Shown: positions 27,471 through 40,009 of the stretch, in pieces
Layout: each line of letters opens with the position of its first letter
How positions within the stretch are numbered: position 1 is the first letter of the stretch
From: Bacteroidales bacterium
GTDB lineage: Bacteria > Bacteroidota > Bacteroidia > Bacteroidales > FEN-979
Direction: 5' to 3'
Assembly: GCA_025355465.1 (NCBI GenBank)
Contig: JANXZO010000064.1
Coordinates: 1 to 51,716, forward strand
Length of the DNA: 51,716 bases
Notes under the pieces: generated by a model
What the model was told of the DNA's origin: nothing
Database searches by the model: none
The model's input: only the letters and a program-made list of their open reading frames with translations
Program-made: the position numbers and the translations under genes

Positions 27471-28571
27471 TTATCGCAGTGCCTGAATGGTTTGCATTTC
27501 GGCAAAATGCTCCTCCATGCTTTCGAGAAGACGAAACTGGGCTTTGGCGCGGTGTAAATTGTGGTCGGGATGATGGATCCGGTAATAGTGATCGCCGTCG
27601 ATATGGTCAGTGAGGAAACGCAACCCGATGATATAGGTCATGAATTTGGCCGAAAAGGCCAGGTGGCTTAACTCGACCGGCGTGAGAAATCCCCCGGCAA
27701 TACTGAGATATCCTCTGGTGTAGGCAGCGAAGAGTGAAAGGTTTATGCCAACCTTCGAAAGATCCTGCTCATCCTCTGCTCCTGTATTGGTTCCGGTCCG
27801 GATCGCGTCGCCGAAATCATACAAGCTGTATCCAGGCATCACCGTGTCGAAATCCACCACGGATATGGCACGCTGATGATCATCAAAAAGTACATTGTTG
27901 AATTTTGTGTCGTTGTGGGTTACCCTGAGCGGGATGGCACCCGACCGGCCTAGTTCCAGGATGAGGTGCATCTCTTCTGCCCTCGATTCCACGAAATTTA
28001 TTTCGGACTGCAGCGAACTTACACGTTTTTCAGGGTCAAGCTGAACGATGCTCCGGAAGTTTTGCAGGCGGACGGCGATGTTATGGAAATCGGTGAGGGT
28101 TTCAAAAAGGGCAGAACCATCCATATCCGCGGTGAGGTACTGGAATATGCCGAATGCTTTGCCTCCTTCAAAAGCCAGGTCGGAGGATTCAACAATGTCG
28201 TAACTTTTGGTTCCTGAAATATAGAGGTATAACCGCCAGAAATTACCCTCAGGGTCGTGCAGGAAAAAGTTCCCCTGTCGGGTTGCGACGGGTTTAAGCA
28301 CCTGAAAGTAGTCGAAATCCGAGGGCTGACAAAGCAACCTGGCCTGGAGATGCCGCGAAACTTTTAGAATGTTGTCGGTTAGTTTTGGCACATCTCTGAA
28401 AATGTGATGGTTGATGCGTTGAAGGAGGTAGTCGGAATTCCCCGCAGGGTTGGTTGTGACCAGATACGAGTCGTTGATGTGCCCCGATCCGACACGTTTT
28501 ACAGAATCGACGGAGCCTTCGGTTCTAAATTCGCAGACAATGGCCTCAAGGTTTGTATTCCCGGTGTTCAT
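27471..28571 (-). CDS. Aminoglycoside-phosphotransferase-fold sugar kinase, NahK-like (N-acetylhexosamine 1-kinase)
   Basis: The 366-residue product has a nucleotide-binding segment GSGHINDSY near residue 28, the catalytic loop THNDTKFNNVLF near 217, and DFDTVMPGYSLYDFGDA near 237-252. These match N-acetylhexosamine 1-kinases (NahK) of bifidobacteria more closely than antibiotic kinases. NahK phosphorylates GlcNAc or GalNAc at C1 with ATP. The neighbouring GH20 hexosaminidase would supply the substrate, and a divergent POT-like transporter could import it. Substrate specificity is inferred from context and motif similarity only. Confidence 0.85.
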   Translation of the reverse strand: MNTGNTNLEAIVCEFRTEGSVDSVKRVGSGHINDSYLVTTNPAGNSDYLLQRINHHIFRDVPKLTDNILKVSRHLQARLLCQPSDFDYFQVLKPVATRQGNFFLHDPEGNFWRLYLYISGTKSYDIVESSDLAFEGGKAFGIFQYLTADMDGSALFETLTDFHNIAVRLQNFRSIVQLDPEKRVSSLQSEINFVESRAEEMHLILELGRSGAIPLRVTHNDTKFNNVLFDDHQRAISVVDFDTVMPGYSLYDFGDAIRTGTNTGAEDEQDLSKVGINLSLFAAYTRGYLSIAGGFLTPVELSHLAFSAKFMTYIIGLRFLTDHIDGDHYYRIHHPDHNLHRAKAQFRLLESMEEHFAEMQTIQALR

Positions 28572-28647
28572 GCCGCTAAATTAGAGATAGTTCATTAATG
28601 AATTCTGTTTTTCATTACTTTCGGTCAAATTTTTGGTACTGCCTGGC

Positions 28648-29919
28648 ATGAAGAATATTTTCAATTTTTCGCGTAATTTCTGGACCTCCATCTCCATGGA
28701 GTTTTTTGAACGCGGCTCTTATTATGGAGTGATCTCTGTTTTATCCGTTTATCTTGTTTTGTCCAGATCGGATGGGGGATTGGGATTTTCCAAAGAGAGC
28801 GTGGGGGTGATCAAAAGCGTAATTACCCCGCTGCTCTATTTTCTGCCTATCCTGTCGGGGGCTCTGGGCGATCGGTTCGGCTACAAAAGGGTACTCTATT
28901 TTGCTTGTCTGACCATGAGTGCAGGTTATTTCTTTGCCGGCTTGTCAACCACCTACGTAACTATTTTTTCAAGCCTCATCGTGATGGTGGTCGGGGCTGG
29001 TTTTTTTAAACCGATGATTGCCGGATCGGTAGCCAGGCTCACTGACGAATCCAACTCCTCACTGGGTTTCGGAATCTATTACTGGTCAATCAACCTTGGC
29101 GCGTTCCTTTTTCCGCTGATCCTGGTTCCCTGGCTAAAATCAATCTCTTACAACTACATCTTTTTCATGGCCTCGGCAGGAACAGGTTTGCTGCTGCTTA
29201 TCAATTATCTTTTTTTCAGAGAACCTGCAAGTGACAGGGTGATAAAACCTCTCGGCAAGGTCTTTTCCGAGATGTTCAGCGTATTACGGGATTACCGGTT
29301 TATTGTGATGATCGTGATCTATTCCGGTTTCTGGATCATGTATTTTCAGGTTTACGATTCGGTGCTTTGGTATCTTAAAGAGCGGGTTGATATGACCGGT
29401 TTTAATAACCTGATCAATTCGATGCTCGGGTTTTTTGTTGCCAACCCTTCCTGGAAATTTGATGCCGAGCATGTTACCGTAATGAACGCCGGTGCGATCA
29501 TCCTTTTGCAGTTGCTGGTTTCCAGTCTGGTGCGCAACATGAAGGCCTTACCAACCATGATCTTCGGTATTGCCATGGGGTCCATCGGGATGGCCATGCT
29601 GGCCATCTCTGCCAGCGGATGGATTTTCCTTGCCTCGATGTTCATTTTTACCCTGGGAGAGATGATCGCACATCCCAAATTTATTGCCTATGTCGGACTC
29701 ATCGCACCGGAAGATAAAAAGGCCTTATACCAGGGCTATTCGTTCCTTTACGGGGTGATCGGCAGTGGTGTAGGCGGAGTGATGGGTGCCTGGCTCTATG
29801 TATTGTATGTTGACAAAATGAACCAGCCCTCACTGCTTTGGATCACTTTTAGCATCATCGGCGTGTTGACCATCATTGGTTTACTGCTCTATAACAAGTT
29901 TTTAGCACCGCGGCATTAA
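28648..29919 (+). CDS. MFS transporter, POT/PTR-like
   Basis: The product of about 423 residues has roughly 12 membrane helices. The first carries EFFERGSYYG, resembling the ExxER-x-x-x-Y proton-coupling motif of the POT/PTR family, followed by an MFS loop GDRFGYKR. The ATG at 28648 is preferred to the TTG at 28633. It is divergent from the sugar-kinase gene with a 76-nt gap, suggesting shared control. Di- or oligosaccharide or peptide import is plausible; the substrate cannot be read from sequence. Confidence 0.88.
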   Translation: MKNIFNFSRNFWTSISMEFFERGSYYGVISVLSVYLVLSRSDGGLGFSKESVGVIKSVITPLLYFLPILSGALGDRFGYKRVLYFACLTMSAGYFFAGLSTTYVTIFSSLIVMVVGAGFFKPMIAGSVARLTDESNSSLGFGIYYWSINLGAFLFPLILVPWLKSISYNYIFFMASAGTGLLLLINYLFFREPASDRVIKPLGKVFSEMFSVLRDYRFIVMIVIYSGFWIMYFQVYDSVLWYLKERVDMTGFNNLINSMLGFFVANPSWKFDAEHVTVMNAGAIILLQLLVSSLVRNMKALPTMIFGIAMGSIGMAMLAISASGWIFLASMFIFTLGEMIAHPKFIAYVGLIAPEDKKALYQGYSFLYGVIGSGVGGVMGAWLYVLYVDKMNQPSLLWITFSIIGVLTIIGLLLYNKFLAPRH

Positions 29920-29967
29920 CGGATCTGATACCGCACCGGTTTTTACTTATACCCTAAAAGAATCAAA

Positions 29968-30432
29968 ATGGTAGAGCACAACAAATTTGGAAAATCATTC
30001 GGACCGGTCGGGTCAACAGCAGGAATGGTAATGGTGGCAGCAGGATTATTGCTGATATTTTTTCACCTCACCGCAGTGGTTCTGGTTTTGATCGGGGCTT
30101 TTACCGGATTTTCCTATTCGGGCAGCTCCATCGATTTTGAGAAGAAGCGGGTCAGGTTCTTGAACAACCTGTTTGGTTTTATCAGGATCGGCCGTTGGTT
30201 AAACATTGAATCAACCATGAAAATCGGCATCCGGGAATCAACCGTTACATGGCGTGCCTACAGCCAGGGCAATCGTTCGATTGATGTCGCGGATAAAAGC
30301 CATTGGATCCTCCTGTTCAACGCAGCAGGCGAAGAGATCATGCCTCTCAAAAAAGTCAGGTCAGGAGATTCGGCCAACGCCGAACTCGAAAGCCTCGCTA
30401 AGCGACTTATTCTTCAGATAGCCAGCCGTTAG
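29968..30432 (+). CDS. Two-helix membrane protein of unknown function
   Basis: The 154-residue product has a short polar N-terminus, two closely spaced membrane segments (about residues 16-48) and a soluble C-terminal domain of about 100 residues rich in beta-strand pattern. That layout resembles small PH-like membrane proteins. I do not recognise the family. It follows the MFS gene by 48 nt on the same strand and may be co-transcribed with it. It converges on the beta-galactosidase gene. Confidence 0.75.
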   Translation: MVEHNKFGKSFGPVGSTAGMVMVAAGLLLIFFHLTAVVLVLIGAFTGFSYSGSSIDFEKKRVRFLNNLFGFIRIGRWLNIESTMKIGIRESTVTWRAYSQGNRSIDVADKSHWILLFNAAGEEIMPLKKVRSGDSANAELESLAKRLILQIASR

Positions 30433-30455
30433 GCACAAATTCAATCCGTTAACTT

Positions 30456-34364
<3,909 letters not shown>

Positions 34365-34384
34365 TTCTATAAAATTTCGCTATT

Positions 34385-35452
34385 TCACCATATTTTCGTC
34401 ACTCCCATCCCTTCTGAACAGTTCCGGCAGATTTCGATATTTTCCCGGTGATCGAGAATTTGCTGGCGAAATTGATCGTAACGTTTGCTATTCCAAATCC
34501 CGGTAAAAGTTTGTTCATTCAGGTCGCCCAGCGGATTTTTGGCATCTTTGTCGAAACAACAGGGAACAACCTTCCCATCCCAGGTGAAAACACAACCGCT
34601 CCACATCCGGAAACAGTGGCGGGGGAGTGAATTCCTGAGGCGGAATTCATCGTCGCGGAACCGTGGTGTTTTCGTTTCAGGTTGGTGTGGATCCAGGCGC
34701 GCTGACTTCTCTGGCGAGGCTGCACTGCCCAGATTTTGCACCCTTTCATACCGTGTATATTTTCTATTTTTGGGGATCAGCGGGTTGCCATACCGATAGT
34801 CATAAAATTGAGCACTCTTGAGCTCGACCTTGTCCACCCCCAGAGACTTCCCCAATCTTTTCACAGCTGAAATCTGGTGTTCATTGGTGCTCAAAACAAG
34901 GAACTGAAGGATGACCTGAGGATGGTTGGAGTGCAGGACCTTTCTGGCTTCAACGAGGTTGGTAATCCCCTTGATAACCTTCTCATATGACCCTCCGATA
35001 CGGTACGATTCATAGGCAGTCTGGTCCGTACCATCGAGCGAAACAATGAGACGGTTCAATCCCGATTCAACAGTTTTACGGGCAACCTCAGGAGTCAGAA
35101 AATGGCCGTTGGTGGAGGAACTGACAAAAACGTTTTTGCTGCGTGCAACCTTCGTCATTTCGTGAAACATGCTGTTCATGAATGGTTCACCCTGGAAATA
35201 GAGCGTGAGGTAGGTGAGTTGAGGCGACAGTTGATTGATGACAGACCGGAAGGTTTCCATTGACATCACTCCTCTTGGCCGGGTGAGTTCCCCTGATCCG
35301 CTGGGGCATTCGGGGCAGTGAAGGTTACAGGAGTTGGTGGGTTCGATGCTTACGGCAATTGGTTTACCCCAATGAAAAACACGCCGTGTCATGCGCGAAA
35401 TCACATAACTTGCGGAGATTTTGAGCACATTGGTGAGCCGGTGCAGCAGCAA
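34385..35452 (-). CDS. Radical SAM/SPASM protein
   Basis: The 355-residue product has the radical SAM cluster CNLHCPEC at C42, C46 and C49, followed by PSG. It has a GEPF-like segment and a C-terminal SPASM-type cysteine set (C-x-RMWSGC, VVPCCFD, ICRNCSEG) for an additional Fe-S cluster. SPASM proteins often modify peptides or carbohydrates; no precursor peptide with an obvious leader is adjacent. The start is TTG at 35452, because the next in-frame ATG (near 35392) would remove the conserved N-terminal helices before the barrel. It begins 2 nt after the small gene at 35455-35715. Confidence 0.88.
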   Translation of the reverse strand: MLLHRLTNVLKISASYVISRMTRRVFHWGKPIAVSIEPTNSCNLHCPECPSGSGELTRPRGVMSMETFRSVINQLSPQLTYLTLYFQGEPFMNSMFHEMTKVARSKNVFVSSSTNGHFLTPEVARKTVESGLNRLIVSLDGTDQTAYESYRIGGSYEKVIKGITNLVEARKVLHSNHPQVILQFLVLSTNEHQISAVKRLGKSLGVDKVELKSAQFYDYRYGNPLIPKNRKYTRYERVQNLGSAASPEKSARLDPHQPETKTPRFRDDEFRLRNSLPRHCFRMWSGCVFTWDGKVVPCCFDKDAKNPLGDLNEQTFTGIWNSKRYDQFRQQILDHRENIEICRNCSEGMGVTKIW

Positions 35453-35454
35453 TC

Positions 35455-35715
35455 TTACTCCTTTTTTTTCTTTTTTCCCGAGAACAACGATTTTCCGATG
35501 GAAAACGCTTTTGCCAGAACGGCTGACTGCACAGAGATGTCTTCTGCCAGGTTGGAAACGATATTCCGGAAAGTCAGGGCATCAATGATATGTTTAAAGT
35601 CGGACCGGATATGTTCCTCCTTTTTCATGATCTCCATCCTTACTTTCGATTTCTCCAGGTTCAAATCAGCCAAGGATTTGATCCGGCCCGGACTGGTAAC
35701 ATATCGCTTACTCAT
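35455..35715 (-). CDS. Small charged protein of unknown function
   Basis: The 86-residue product is soluble, helical and highly charged, and ends in a lysine run. It overlaps the end of the holin-like gene by 8 nt and sits 2 nt before the radical SAM gene, so it is co-translated with both. In related clusters a small protein of this kind often accompanies holin-like and YtxH proteins. It is unrecognised, and a link to the radical SAM enzyme is possible only by position. Confidence 0.72.
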   Translation of the reverse strand: MSKRYVTSPGRIKSLADLNLEKSKVRMEIMKKEEHIRSDFKHIIDALTFRNIVSNLAEDISVQSAVLAKAFSIGKSLFSGKKKKKE

Positions 35716-36073
35716 GATCGTCCTCCCCTTCCATTAAAATTTTTGAAAGCTGGGTAACAAGAGGATTGATGAACATGGTATGCCGGAAAAGATAAATCAC
35801 AAACCCGCCGATCAAATAGAGCGCGGTAACAATAAGGGCGCCCACAAATGTAGGACCTACTTCCTCACCAAACCAGAACACAAAAGCAAGGCTGATGAAC
35901 AGGAGTAAAAACATCGCCAGGATAAAGAAAATTACCGCGATGAGAAAAAAGGAGGCCAGTTTGGCTATTTTCTCCGTGAGGACCAGTTTGAGGAGATCGA
36001 CCCTGAGGTCAACGTAATCTTTGACATTTTCCGTCAGTGACGAGAAAGTGTCGTTCAGCTTTAACGGATCCAT
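35708..36073 (-). CDS. Phage-holin-like (Phage_holin_3_6/DUF1469-type) membrane protein
   Basis: The 121-residue product has an amphipathic N-terminal helix, two membrane segments (about residues 40-62 and 70-93) and a short charged tail, matching the chromosomal holin-superfamily-III type proteins. These are usually stress- or envelope-related, not true phage holins. The start ATG overlaps the YtxH stop in a TAATG, so the two are translationally coupled. No other phage gene is present. Confidence 0.82.
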   Translation of the reverse strand: MDPLKLNDTFSSLTENVKDYVDLRVDLLKLVLTEKIAKLASFFLIAVIFFILAMFLLLFISLAFVFWFGEEVGPTFVGALIVTALYLIGGFVIYLFRHTMFINPLVTQLSKILMEGEDDHE

Positions 36074-36330
36074 TATTTTCCTTCCGCTTTCGGAACCTGG
36101 TGAGGTTCAATGGGTTCTTCTCCATCTTCTTCTCCACCGAAAGCAGATTTGAAGACGCTTATTTTTTCAGAAAGATCATCCTGCATCATATCGGCGAAGC
36201 CCATGATCTTTTTTTTCAGACGTTTACGGGTTTTTGATCCCTTTGCCGGTGCGATGAGCATGCCGACACCTATCCCTGCAGCGAGTCCGACTGCTGCGAC
36301 GATCAGGAATTTTGCACTTGATTTTGCCAT
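36073..36330 (-). CDS. YtxH domain protein
   Basis: The 85-residue product has one N-terminal membrane segment with small residues (GLAAGIGVGMLIAP) followed by a basic KGSKTRKRLKKK stretch and an acidic tail, the usual layout of YtxH proteins. They are often general-stress proteins; the role is unknown. It is coupled to the holin-like gene and 75 nt downstream of the AI-2E family transporter gene. Confidence 0.85.
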   Translation of the reverse strand: MAKSSAKFLIVAAVGLAAGIGVGMLIAPAKGSKTRKRLKKKIMGFADMMQDDLSEKISVFKSAFGGEEDGEEPIEPHQVPKAEGK

Positions 36331-36405
36331 GGTTCTGGAGATGAATTACGGGTACAAGGTACGATTATTATGGGAAATGGATTTTCTAAATAATATTCAC
36401 TGTGA

Positions 36406-37509
36406 TTATGAATTGCCTGAAATATGCCGGATAAAACGAAAATTGCTGAGAAATTCTGTGGCGACAATTTTAATAAAGGCGTAGGCAGGGACAGCTACCA
36501 CCATCCCGATAATTCCTCCAAAACTTGCTGCGGCAATAACGACCAGAAAAATCTCAACAGGGTGCGCTTTAACGCTTTTTCCCTGGATCAGCGGGGCAAA
36601 GACATTGTTGTCGATGGTCTGAACCACAAACATGGCCACCAGTATCTTTAGGGTCATCGGCAGGATCATGGCAAAATCGCCGGTACTTATCACGCCGGTA
36701 ACGCCGAGCATCACCCCCATAATCATGGAGATAACACCTCCAAGGTAAGGGATGATAATAATAATGCCGGTAAAGAAGCCGATCACCATCGGGCTTTTCA
36801 CACCAACAATGTAAAGTGCAATCGAGTAGGTGACCATGTTCAGGAGAATCTGAACAACCAGCCCGATGAAATAGCGCGATAGCAGGGTACGGCTTCTCGA
36901 CATGACACTTTTTATCTGTTCCGTATATTTTTCAGGTGTGATAAGCATGATGAACCGAGGCAGCATGGTGACATCAAAAAGGAAGAAAAACGACAGAAAG
37001 GCAATGGAGAATAGGTTAAAGAAAAAGGTCCCTGTAAAAGAGATGACCGAACTCAGAACGTCGGAAAACATTCCAAAATCTATTATTTTCAGCATCGCTT
37101 GTTTGACCGTCGACTCGATGGTTGAATCATGTGGCATCACTCCATAATAGATCAGCGTGGATTGGAGGTTGGCAATGTCCTTCTGAAAGTAACTCATCAG
37201 TTTCGTCCCGTCAATACTCGAGATCATCTGTGCTTCCTGGATTACCAGTGGGATGAAAAGACTGAATAGACTGATAAAAAGTAAGAGGAACAGGATCAGT
37301 GTTATGGTTACGCTAAGTCCGTGAGGAAATTTAAATTTCCAGATGCGGATCCTGTCGAACAAATCAACCAAAGGCGAACCGATAATTGAAATGACCCCGG
37401 CTACGATGATAAAGATTACAATATGTGAAAAATACCATACCAGACAACCGATTGCTGCGGTGAAAAGGAGGATGAAGAAAAGTTTGTTTTTTTGATAAAG
37501 TTCTGACAT
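36406..37509 (-). CDS. AI-2E family transporter (PerM-like)
   Basis: The 367-residue product has about eight membrane helices with the family pattern: a GSPLVDLFDR segment after the first helices, a central cytoplasmic/periplasmic region and a glycine-rich IPYLGG motif followed by two further helices. This family includes sodium-proton antiporters and PerM-like permeases. The autoinducer-2 link is historic and should not be read as function. A strong promoter candidate lies directly upstream, and the YtxH-holin-small-radical SAM genes follow on the same strand. Confidence 0.9.
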   Translation of the reverse strand: MSELYQKNKLFFILLFTAAIGCLVWYFSHIVIFIIVAGVISIIGSPLVDLFDRIRIWKFKFPHGLSVTITLILFLLLFISLFSLFIPLVIQEAQMISSIDGTKLMSYFQKDIANLQSTLIYYGVMPHDSTIESTVKQAMLKIIDFGMFSDVLSSVISFTGTFFFNLFSIAFLSFFFLFDVTMLPRFIMLITPEKYTEQIKSVMSRSRTLLSRYFIGLVVQILLNMVTYSIALYIVGVKSPMVIGFFTGIIIIIPYLGGVISMIMGVMLGVTGVISTGDFAMILPMTLKILVAMFVVQTIDNNVFAPLIQGKSVKAHPVEIFLVVIAAASFGGIIGMVVAVPAYAFIKIVATEFLSNFRFIRHISGNS

Positions 37510-37530
37510 GGGATGTTTTTAAAACCAATA

Positions 37531-37561
37531 CAAACCTAAGGTTTTTTTTACCCTTTGTCAA
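37531..37561 (-). promoter_or_regulatory. Promoter for the AI-2E transporter operon
   Basis: On the minus strand TTGACA (37556-37561), a 17-nt spacer and TAGGTTTG (37531-37538) precede the start codon by 21 nt. The -7 element fits the Bacteroidota consensus TAnnTTTG exactly. The upstream hexamer is a sigma-70-like -35 in place of TTTG. Confidence 0.5.
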
Positions 37562-37656
37562 GCACCGTTTAGAATACTTCCGTAAGAACCGGAATCAGGT
37601 TCTGCAAAAAATATTAAAATATTCCTGAAAACCAGTTTACCTTCTTCCGTGTTTCC

Positions 37657-37673
37657 CGATTAAGCATAAATCG
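37657..37673 (+). repeat. Small inverted repeat just upstream of the transposase gene
   Basis: CGATT (37657-37661) and AATCG (37669-37673) form a 5-bp stem with a 7-nt loop, 5 nt before the transposase start. Y1 transposases recognise hairpins, but this one is short and no matching partner was found downstream. Confidence 0.3.
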
Positions 37674-37678
37674 AGATT

Positions 37679-38146
37679 ATGTCATACACGAAAATTTGGG
37701 TTCATGCCGTCTGGGGAATCAGAGGACGGCAACCTGTTCTGTCAAATGGCCTGCGCCAGAAGTTCCTTGATCATATGAAGGAGCATGCAACTGAAAAGAA
37801 CATTGAGGTCGGGCTGTTAAATTGCTGGATCGACCATGTCCATTGTCTGATCCGGTTAAAGCCGGAACAAAATGTGGCGGAAGTGCTGAAATTGTTGAAA
37901 GGGGAGGCTTCCAAATGGATTAATGAAAACCACTTTACTGAAAAGAAGTTCAGCTGGGCACGTGAGTACTTTGTGGCATCTGTGAGTGAAGGGAACCTGA
38001 AAGGGGTGAGAAACTACATTCTTTACCAGGAGCGACAGCATGCCCACCGCACGTTTCGCGAGGAGGTAGCGGCCTATTTTGAAGCGAATCCTTTACCGGA
38101 GCAGGCTGTCAGTTATCAGGACACCGAAAACAAGGAGCATGTATAG
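37679..38146 (+). mobile_element. IS200/IS605-type Y1 (HUH) transposase gene
   Basis: The 155-residue product has the HUH motif in DHVHCLIRL and the downstream EYFVASVS segment that carries the catalytic tyrosine, followed by VRNYILYQERQH. All active-site elements appear intact. Such single-gene Y1 elements are common in Bacteroidota. The 3' end overlaps the convergent cyoE gene by 54 nt, so no right end of a transposon can be defined. It may be a fixed, single-copy gene with little remaining mobility. Confidence 0.88.
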
Positions 38147-38956
38147 GTTGGCCGTGATGAAGATGAGCCGGTAGTTGACAGTCCGTGCCGGGAAGAGCTG
38201 ATAAAAGGTCAGGGTAACCAAAGCCATATTCAGGAGGAGGATGATGTACCCTAAAACTGGCAGGTGGAGGATCCTGAAATAGATCAGCAGGAGCGAGGCG
38301 GCTGAGGATGCCAGCAGCCAGGCCATCACAATGGTTTTAAGCTGTATGTTTGTGAACAGATCGTTCAGCACAGGGAAGCCGGCATTCCGGTATTGGTCGC
38401 CGTATTTCAGCATGAGGAGCCAGAAATGCGGCATCTGCCAGATGAAGAGGAAGAAGGACAGAAACAGCGCAACGGGATCGAAAATGCCACCCCCTGCTGC
38501 CGTCCAGCCCATGAGCACGGGAATGGCGCCGGTTAACGCACCTGGGACGACGGCAAAGGCAGTTTTCCTTTTCAGGTAGGTATAAAGTCCGTTATACCAG
38601 ATGACGTTGAATAATCCAAGTACAAAACAGGTGCTGTTCGAAAAATAGAGCAGCAGCAAAGAGCCGCCGATGATCAGCAGGGTAGCATAGCGAAGGGCAT
38701 CGGAAGTGTTGAGGGTTCTCAGCGGGATCGGCCTTTTTTTTGTACGCTCCATCAACTCATCATGAGGCCACTCCTGGTATTGGTTCAGGGCAGAGGCACC
38801 GGCAGCCAGTAAAAAAATGCCCAGCATCGGGAGGAATAAATCAGAAGACAACGTTCCCGTGTATACAACTGCGGCTGCCGCAGCGGAAAATGTAACTGCC
38901 AGGGTGACCGTAAAGCGGATCAGGGTCAGAAAACTACGAAGTGTGAAGCGTTGCAA
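38093..38956 (-). CDS. cyoE: Protoheme IX farnesyltransferase (heme O synthase)
   Basis: The 287-residue UbiA-family product has the first aspartate motif NQYQEWPHDELMERTKKRP, matching N-x-x-x-D-x-x-M-x-RT-x-x-RP of CtaB/CyoE, and about nine membrane helices. It makes heme O from heme B for the oxidase encoded upstream. The start is TTG at 38956: an in-frame TAA lies two codons upstream and no early ATG exists. It is the last gene of the oxidase operon, 40 nt after the CoxB gene, and its 3' end overlaps the transposase gene on the other strand. Confidence 0.92.
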   Translation of the reverse strand: MQRFTLRSFLTLIRFTVTLAVTFSAAAAAVVYTGTLSSDLFLPMLGIFLLAAGASALNQYQEWPHDELMERTKKRPIPLRTLNTSDALRYATLLIIGGSLLLLYFSNSTCFVLGLFNVIWYNGLYTYLKRKTAFAVVPGALTGAIPVLMGWTAAGGGIFDPVALFLSFFLFIWQMPHFWLLMLKYGDQYRNAGFPVLNDLFTNIQLKTIVMAWLLASSAASLLLIYFRILHLPVLGYIILLLNMALVTLTFYQLFPARTVNYRLIFITANLYMLLVFGVLITDSLLR

Positions 38957-38996
38957 AGGTTAGGGTTCTTTCTGAATTCCGGGATGGCAGGTTCCT

Positions 38997-39902
38997 TTAT
39001 TTCAGAGATTTGAGGTAGTCAATGATTTTCGGCAACTCATCTTCCTTGATGATCCCGTTGTAGGTTTTCATGATCCCCTTCTGGTATCCAACCACAACAT
39101 CCTTGTTGGGATCGTACACCGAGGTTTTGATATAGGCATCGTCAACGAGAACAGTGCGTTCGGTGCCATTCGTAATGACTTTTTCCTCTTTCCCATACAG
39201 TCCCTTAAACGAAGTGCTGACTATTTTTGATCCGTCGAGTGAATGGCAGCCGGTGCAGGCATTTCTTTTCAGGATTGTTAACCCTTCGGGCTCGCCGGAG
39301 TTGCTGGGCAGGGCTGCAAGCCAGGTGTTGAATTCAGCCTCGGGAACAACTTTCACCTTAGCTTCCATAAAGGAGTGGCGCAACCCACAGTAAACAGAGC
39401 ACAGAATGTCATATTCACCCAATTGCTCCGGAATGAACCACAGGAAATTATTTTTACCGGGTACTACATCTTCTTTGATCCTGAAGGCGGGAATATAAAG
39501 GCTGTGAATAACGTCATAACTTACGAGATTGCATTTTACTGGTTTGTTGAGCGGTACGACCAGGTCGGGAGATTGTTTGCCACCAGGGTACTCAAATGCC
39601 CAAACCCACATCTTGCCAATGACGGTGATCTCATAGGCATCTTTCGGAGCATTGCGCATGGGACTGAAGGCAACGTATCCGTAATAGAACATGAGGAGTG
39701 CCAGAATGAGCGGAATCAAGGTCCAGGTGACCTCCAGTACATTGTTGTCGTGGATCTGTTCAGCCTTGGGATGTTTCGACTTGCGGTAACGGATAACAAA
39801 AAAGATCATCACGGTTGTGATCCCTACCAGGAAAAAAATTCCGATTCCGAAAATTACTTTAAAGGCAAGGTCTACACCTTCTACAAAATTTGAAGCGCCC
39901 AT
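38997..39902 (-). CDS. coxB: Cytochrome c oxidase subunit II fused to cytochrome c (caa3 type)
   Basis: The 301-residue product has two N-terminal membrane helices and a cupredoxin domain with the CuA set (H in DVIHSLYIP, then CSVYCGLRHSFM). The C-terminus is a mono-heme cytochrome c with CTGCH and a candidate Met ligand in GIMKTY. The heme domain makes this a caa3 oxidase that takes electrons from cytochrome c and passes them to CuA. The gene order is unusual, since subunit II here follows subunits III and IV. A 107-nt gap with a repeat lies before it. Confidence 0.95.
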   Translation of the reverse strand: MGASNFVEGVDLAFKVIFGIGIFFLVGITTVMIFFVIRYRKSKHPKAEQIHDNNVLEVTWTLIPLILALLMFYYGYVAFSPMRNAPKDAYEITVIGKMWVWAFEYPGGKQSPDLVVPLNKPVKCNLVSYDVIHSLYIPAFRIKEDVVPGKNNFLWFIPEQLGEYDILCSVYCGLRHSFMEAKVKVVPEAEFNTWLAALPSNSGEPEGLTILKRNACTGCHSLDGSKIVSTSFKGLYGKEEKVITNGTERTVLVDDAYIKTSVYDPNKDVVVGYQKGIMKTYNGIIKEDELPKIIDYLKSLK

Positions 39903-39922
39903 ATTATAGATTTACGAACAAC

Positions 39923-39942
39923 GATTTCAGATTTATGAATTT
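39923..39942 (-). repeat. Copy 1 of a 16-bp repeat in the cox operon gaps
   Basis: GATTTCAGATTTATGA on the plus strand begins 21 bases upstream of the coxB start codon. The same 16 bases recur at 40302, 8 nt before the subunit IV gene. The rest of the 107-nt gap is A/T-rich with no other clear signal. Confidence 0.6.
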
Positions 39943-40009
39943 ACATGTCACTGATTCACAGCGTTACAATTATTACCATTCCAACATCTTCCCTGTGCCA
40001 TTCACTGTG

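Noticed and set aside
27471-28571. Antibiotic (aminoglycoside) resistance gene
   Set aside because: The fold is that of aminoglycoside phosphotransferases, but the motifs and glycosidase neighbours fit NahK-like sugar kinases, and resistance enzymes are usually shorter.
35708-36073. Prophage remnant suggested by the holin-like gene
   Set aside because: No integrase, capsid, lysin or att repeat is near. Chromosomal holin-superfamily-III proteins beside YtxH are a common non-phage arrangement.
36406-37509. Autoinducer-2 quorum-sensing exporter
   Set aside because: The family name is historic; no luxS or lsr gene is present, and many members are ion antiporters.
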